Shown: piece after piece, positions 33,990 through 34,338 of the stretch
How the letters are laid out: every line of letters begins with the position of its first letter
How positions within the stretch are numbered: position 1 is the first letter of the stretch
Assembly: GCA_017517605.1 (NCBI GenBank)
Contig: JAFWYQ010000107.1
Coordinates: forward strand, 1-34,338
Source of the DNA: Bacteroidaceae bacterium
Lineage (GTDB): Bacteria; Bacteroidota; Bacteroidia; Bacteroidales; Bacteroidaceae
Length of the DNA stretch: 34,338 nt
Reading direction: 5' to 3'
Position numbers and translations under genes: made by a program
The notes under the pieces: model-generated
Seen by the model: the letters and a program-made list of their open reading frames with translations, nothing else
Told to the model about the DNA's origin: nothing
The model's database searches: none

Positions 33990-34069
33990 TCATAATGACT
34001 AACATTCAAGAGTCACAGTGACTGTGAAGCAAGGATCACAGTGACTCTTGCCCATGGGTCACAGTGACT
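33990..34069. repeat. 23-bp-period palindromic tandem array E
   Basis: Four 11-nt palindromic cores begin at 33990, 34013, 34036 and 34059, exactly 23 bp apart. Three read TCACAGTGACT. The first reads TCATAATGACT, in which two mirror-image positions changed together, so symmetry is kept. The array is upstream of the receiver-PPDK-N promoter. The remaining bases to 34150 are AT-rich with no recognised feature. Confidence 0.88.
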
Positions 34070-34150
34070 CTTAAAACAGCTCTATTATGAGCTTTTTTCA
34101 TCCCACTCAGCATATAGTTGACAAGCCCTCACAAAGGTAATAAAATTATA

Positions 34151-34255
34151 TTACAATCTAACAAAGGCATGCATGGCCTCCATGAGTGCATCATTCTCCT
34201 CGGGTGTACCGACAGTGATGCGCAGGCAGTTCCGGCAAAGCTGCACGCGATGGTC
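34151..34255 (-). CDS. hisC: Histidinol-phosphate aminotransferase, C-terminal tail only
   Basis: The last 34 codons encode HRVQLCRNCLRITVGTPEEN and a short helix ending in FVRL, the standard end of HisC (PLP aminotransferase of histidine synthesis). About 54% GC by hand count, as in the rest of the window. Upstream of codon D-H the frame stays open but no longer resembles HisC: the expected GIIVRDR-type strand is missing. The rest of the gene is absent from the window. Confidence 0.75.
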   Translation of the reverse strand, partial: DHRVQLCRNCLRITVGTPEENDALMEAMHAFVRL

Positions 34256-34338
34256 AAGGAATATATGACTTATTTTTCCTGTTTTGATTAAATTTATTAT
34301 CTTTTCTGCCTGAGATAACACAGCATTATGTCCAAAGC
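34256..34338 (-). pseudogene. Hcp (hybrid-cluster protein)-like fragment fused in frame to the HisC tail
   Basis: The frame upstream of the HisC tail reads GHNAVLSQAEKII, then KTGKISHIFL. I recognise this as the segment of hydroxylamine reductase/hybrid-cluster protein that leads into the VGGCDGAKP cluster-binding motif, but the motif is replaced by HisC sequence. It is about 29% GC by hand count, against about 54% in the HisC part. It ends at the window edge. A join of unrelated DNA, either natural or an assembly error, is the simplest reading. Confidence 0.55.

Overview
This window looks like chromosomal DNA from a Bacteroidota bacterium of the order Bacteroidales (Bacteroides, Phocaeicola or Prevotella-like). 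The support is direct: many promoters fit the Bacteroidota pattern (TTG at -33, then TAnnTTTG at -7, about 18-21 bp apart). The gene content also fits: secreted GH2 and GH28 glycosidases, a lipoprotein TamA/BamA-like barrel next to TamB, a diverged glutamine synthetase, a periplasmic-sensor hybrid kinase and a long cyclophilin with a helical insert. Species cannot be fixed by reading alone.

Layout. Positions 1-5.2 kb carry a HEPN/MNT toxin-antitoxin-like pair, then mrp, trmB and ilvE (all minus strand), a divergently promoted uracil-DNA-glycosylase-family gene, and an MntA-like antitoxin gene whose HepT partner is an internally deleted remnant. At 5.4-9.9 kb are a 22-bp-period palindromic array, a glutamine synthetase with a strong terminator, and a two-gene unit of EamA permease plus GH28 pectinase-type enzyme. 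At 10-20 kb are a large secreted GH2 beta-galactosidase and the tamB-tamA outer-membrane assembly pair, closed by a bidirectional terminator. At 20-24.4 kb are a DUF3332 lipoprotein, an MFS carrier with a long extracytoplasmic loop, ribosomal protein L31 (type B) and an orphan FecCD/BtuC permease. At 24.7-30.7 kb a hybrid histidine kinase overlaps xseA, followed by xseB, then a cyclophilin overlapping an M16 peptidase. At 30.9-33.9 kb is a 985-aa protein with two receiver-like domains and a PEP-synthase-type ATP-binding domain. The right edge holds a HisC tail joined in frame to an apparent Hcp fragment.

No CRISPR array, phage, IS transposase or tRNA was seen. The most unusual content is intergenic. 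Five to six loci carry tandem units of 21-23 bp. In the best of them each unit is a short palindrome plus a spacer; the palindrome sequences differ between loci, and within one array, while the symmetry is kept. One array shows a compensatory T-A/C-G change. Separately there are long inverted-repeat elements. One is 180 bp with 15-bp perfect terminal inverted repeats and an 8-bp flanking direct repeat (a MITE signature) inserted at the stop codon of the permease gene. A second, 158 bp, has a 7-bp flanking repeat. Another inverted repeat lies in frame inside tamB.

Together the genes are mostly housekeeping (amino-acid metabolism, tRNA modification, Fe-S carrier, exonuclease VII, envelope assembly) with a carbohydrate-use component. 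The accessory signal lies in the two HEPN/MNT loci and the repeat elements.
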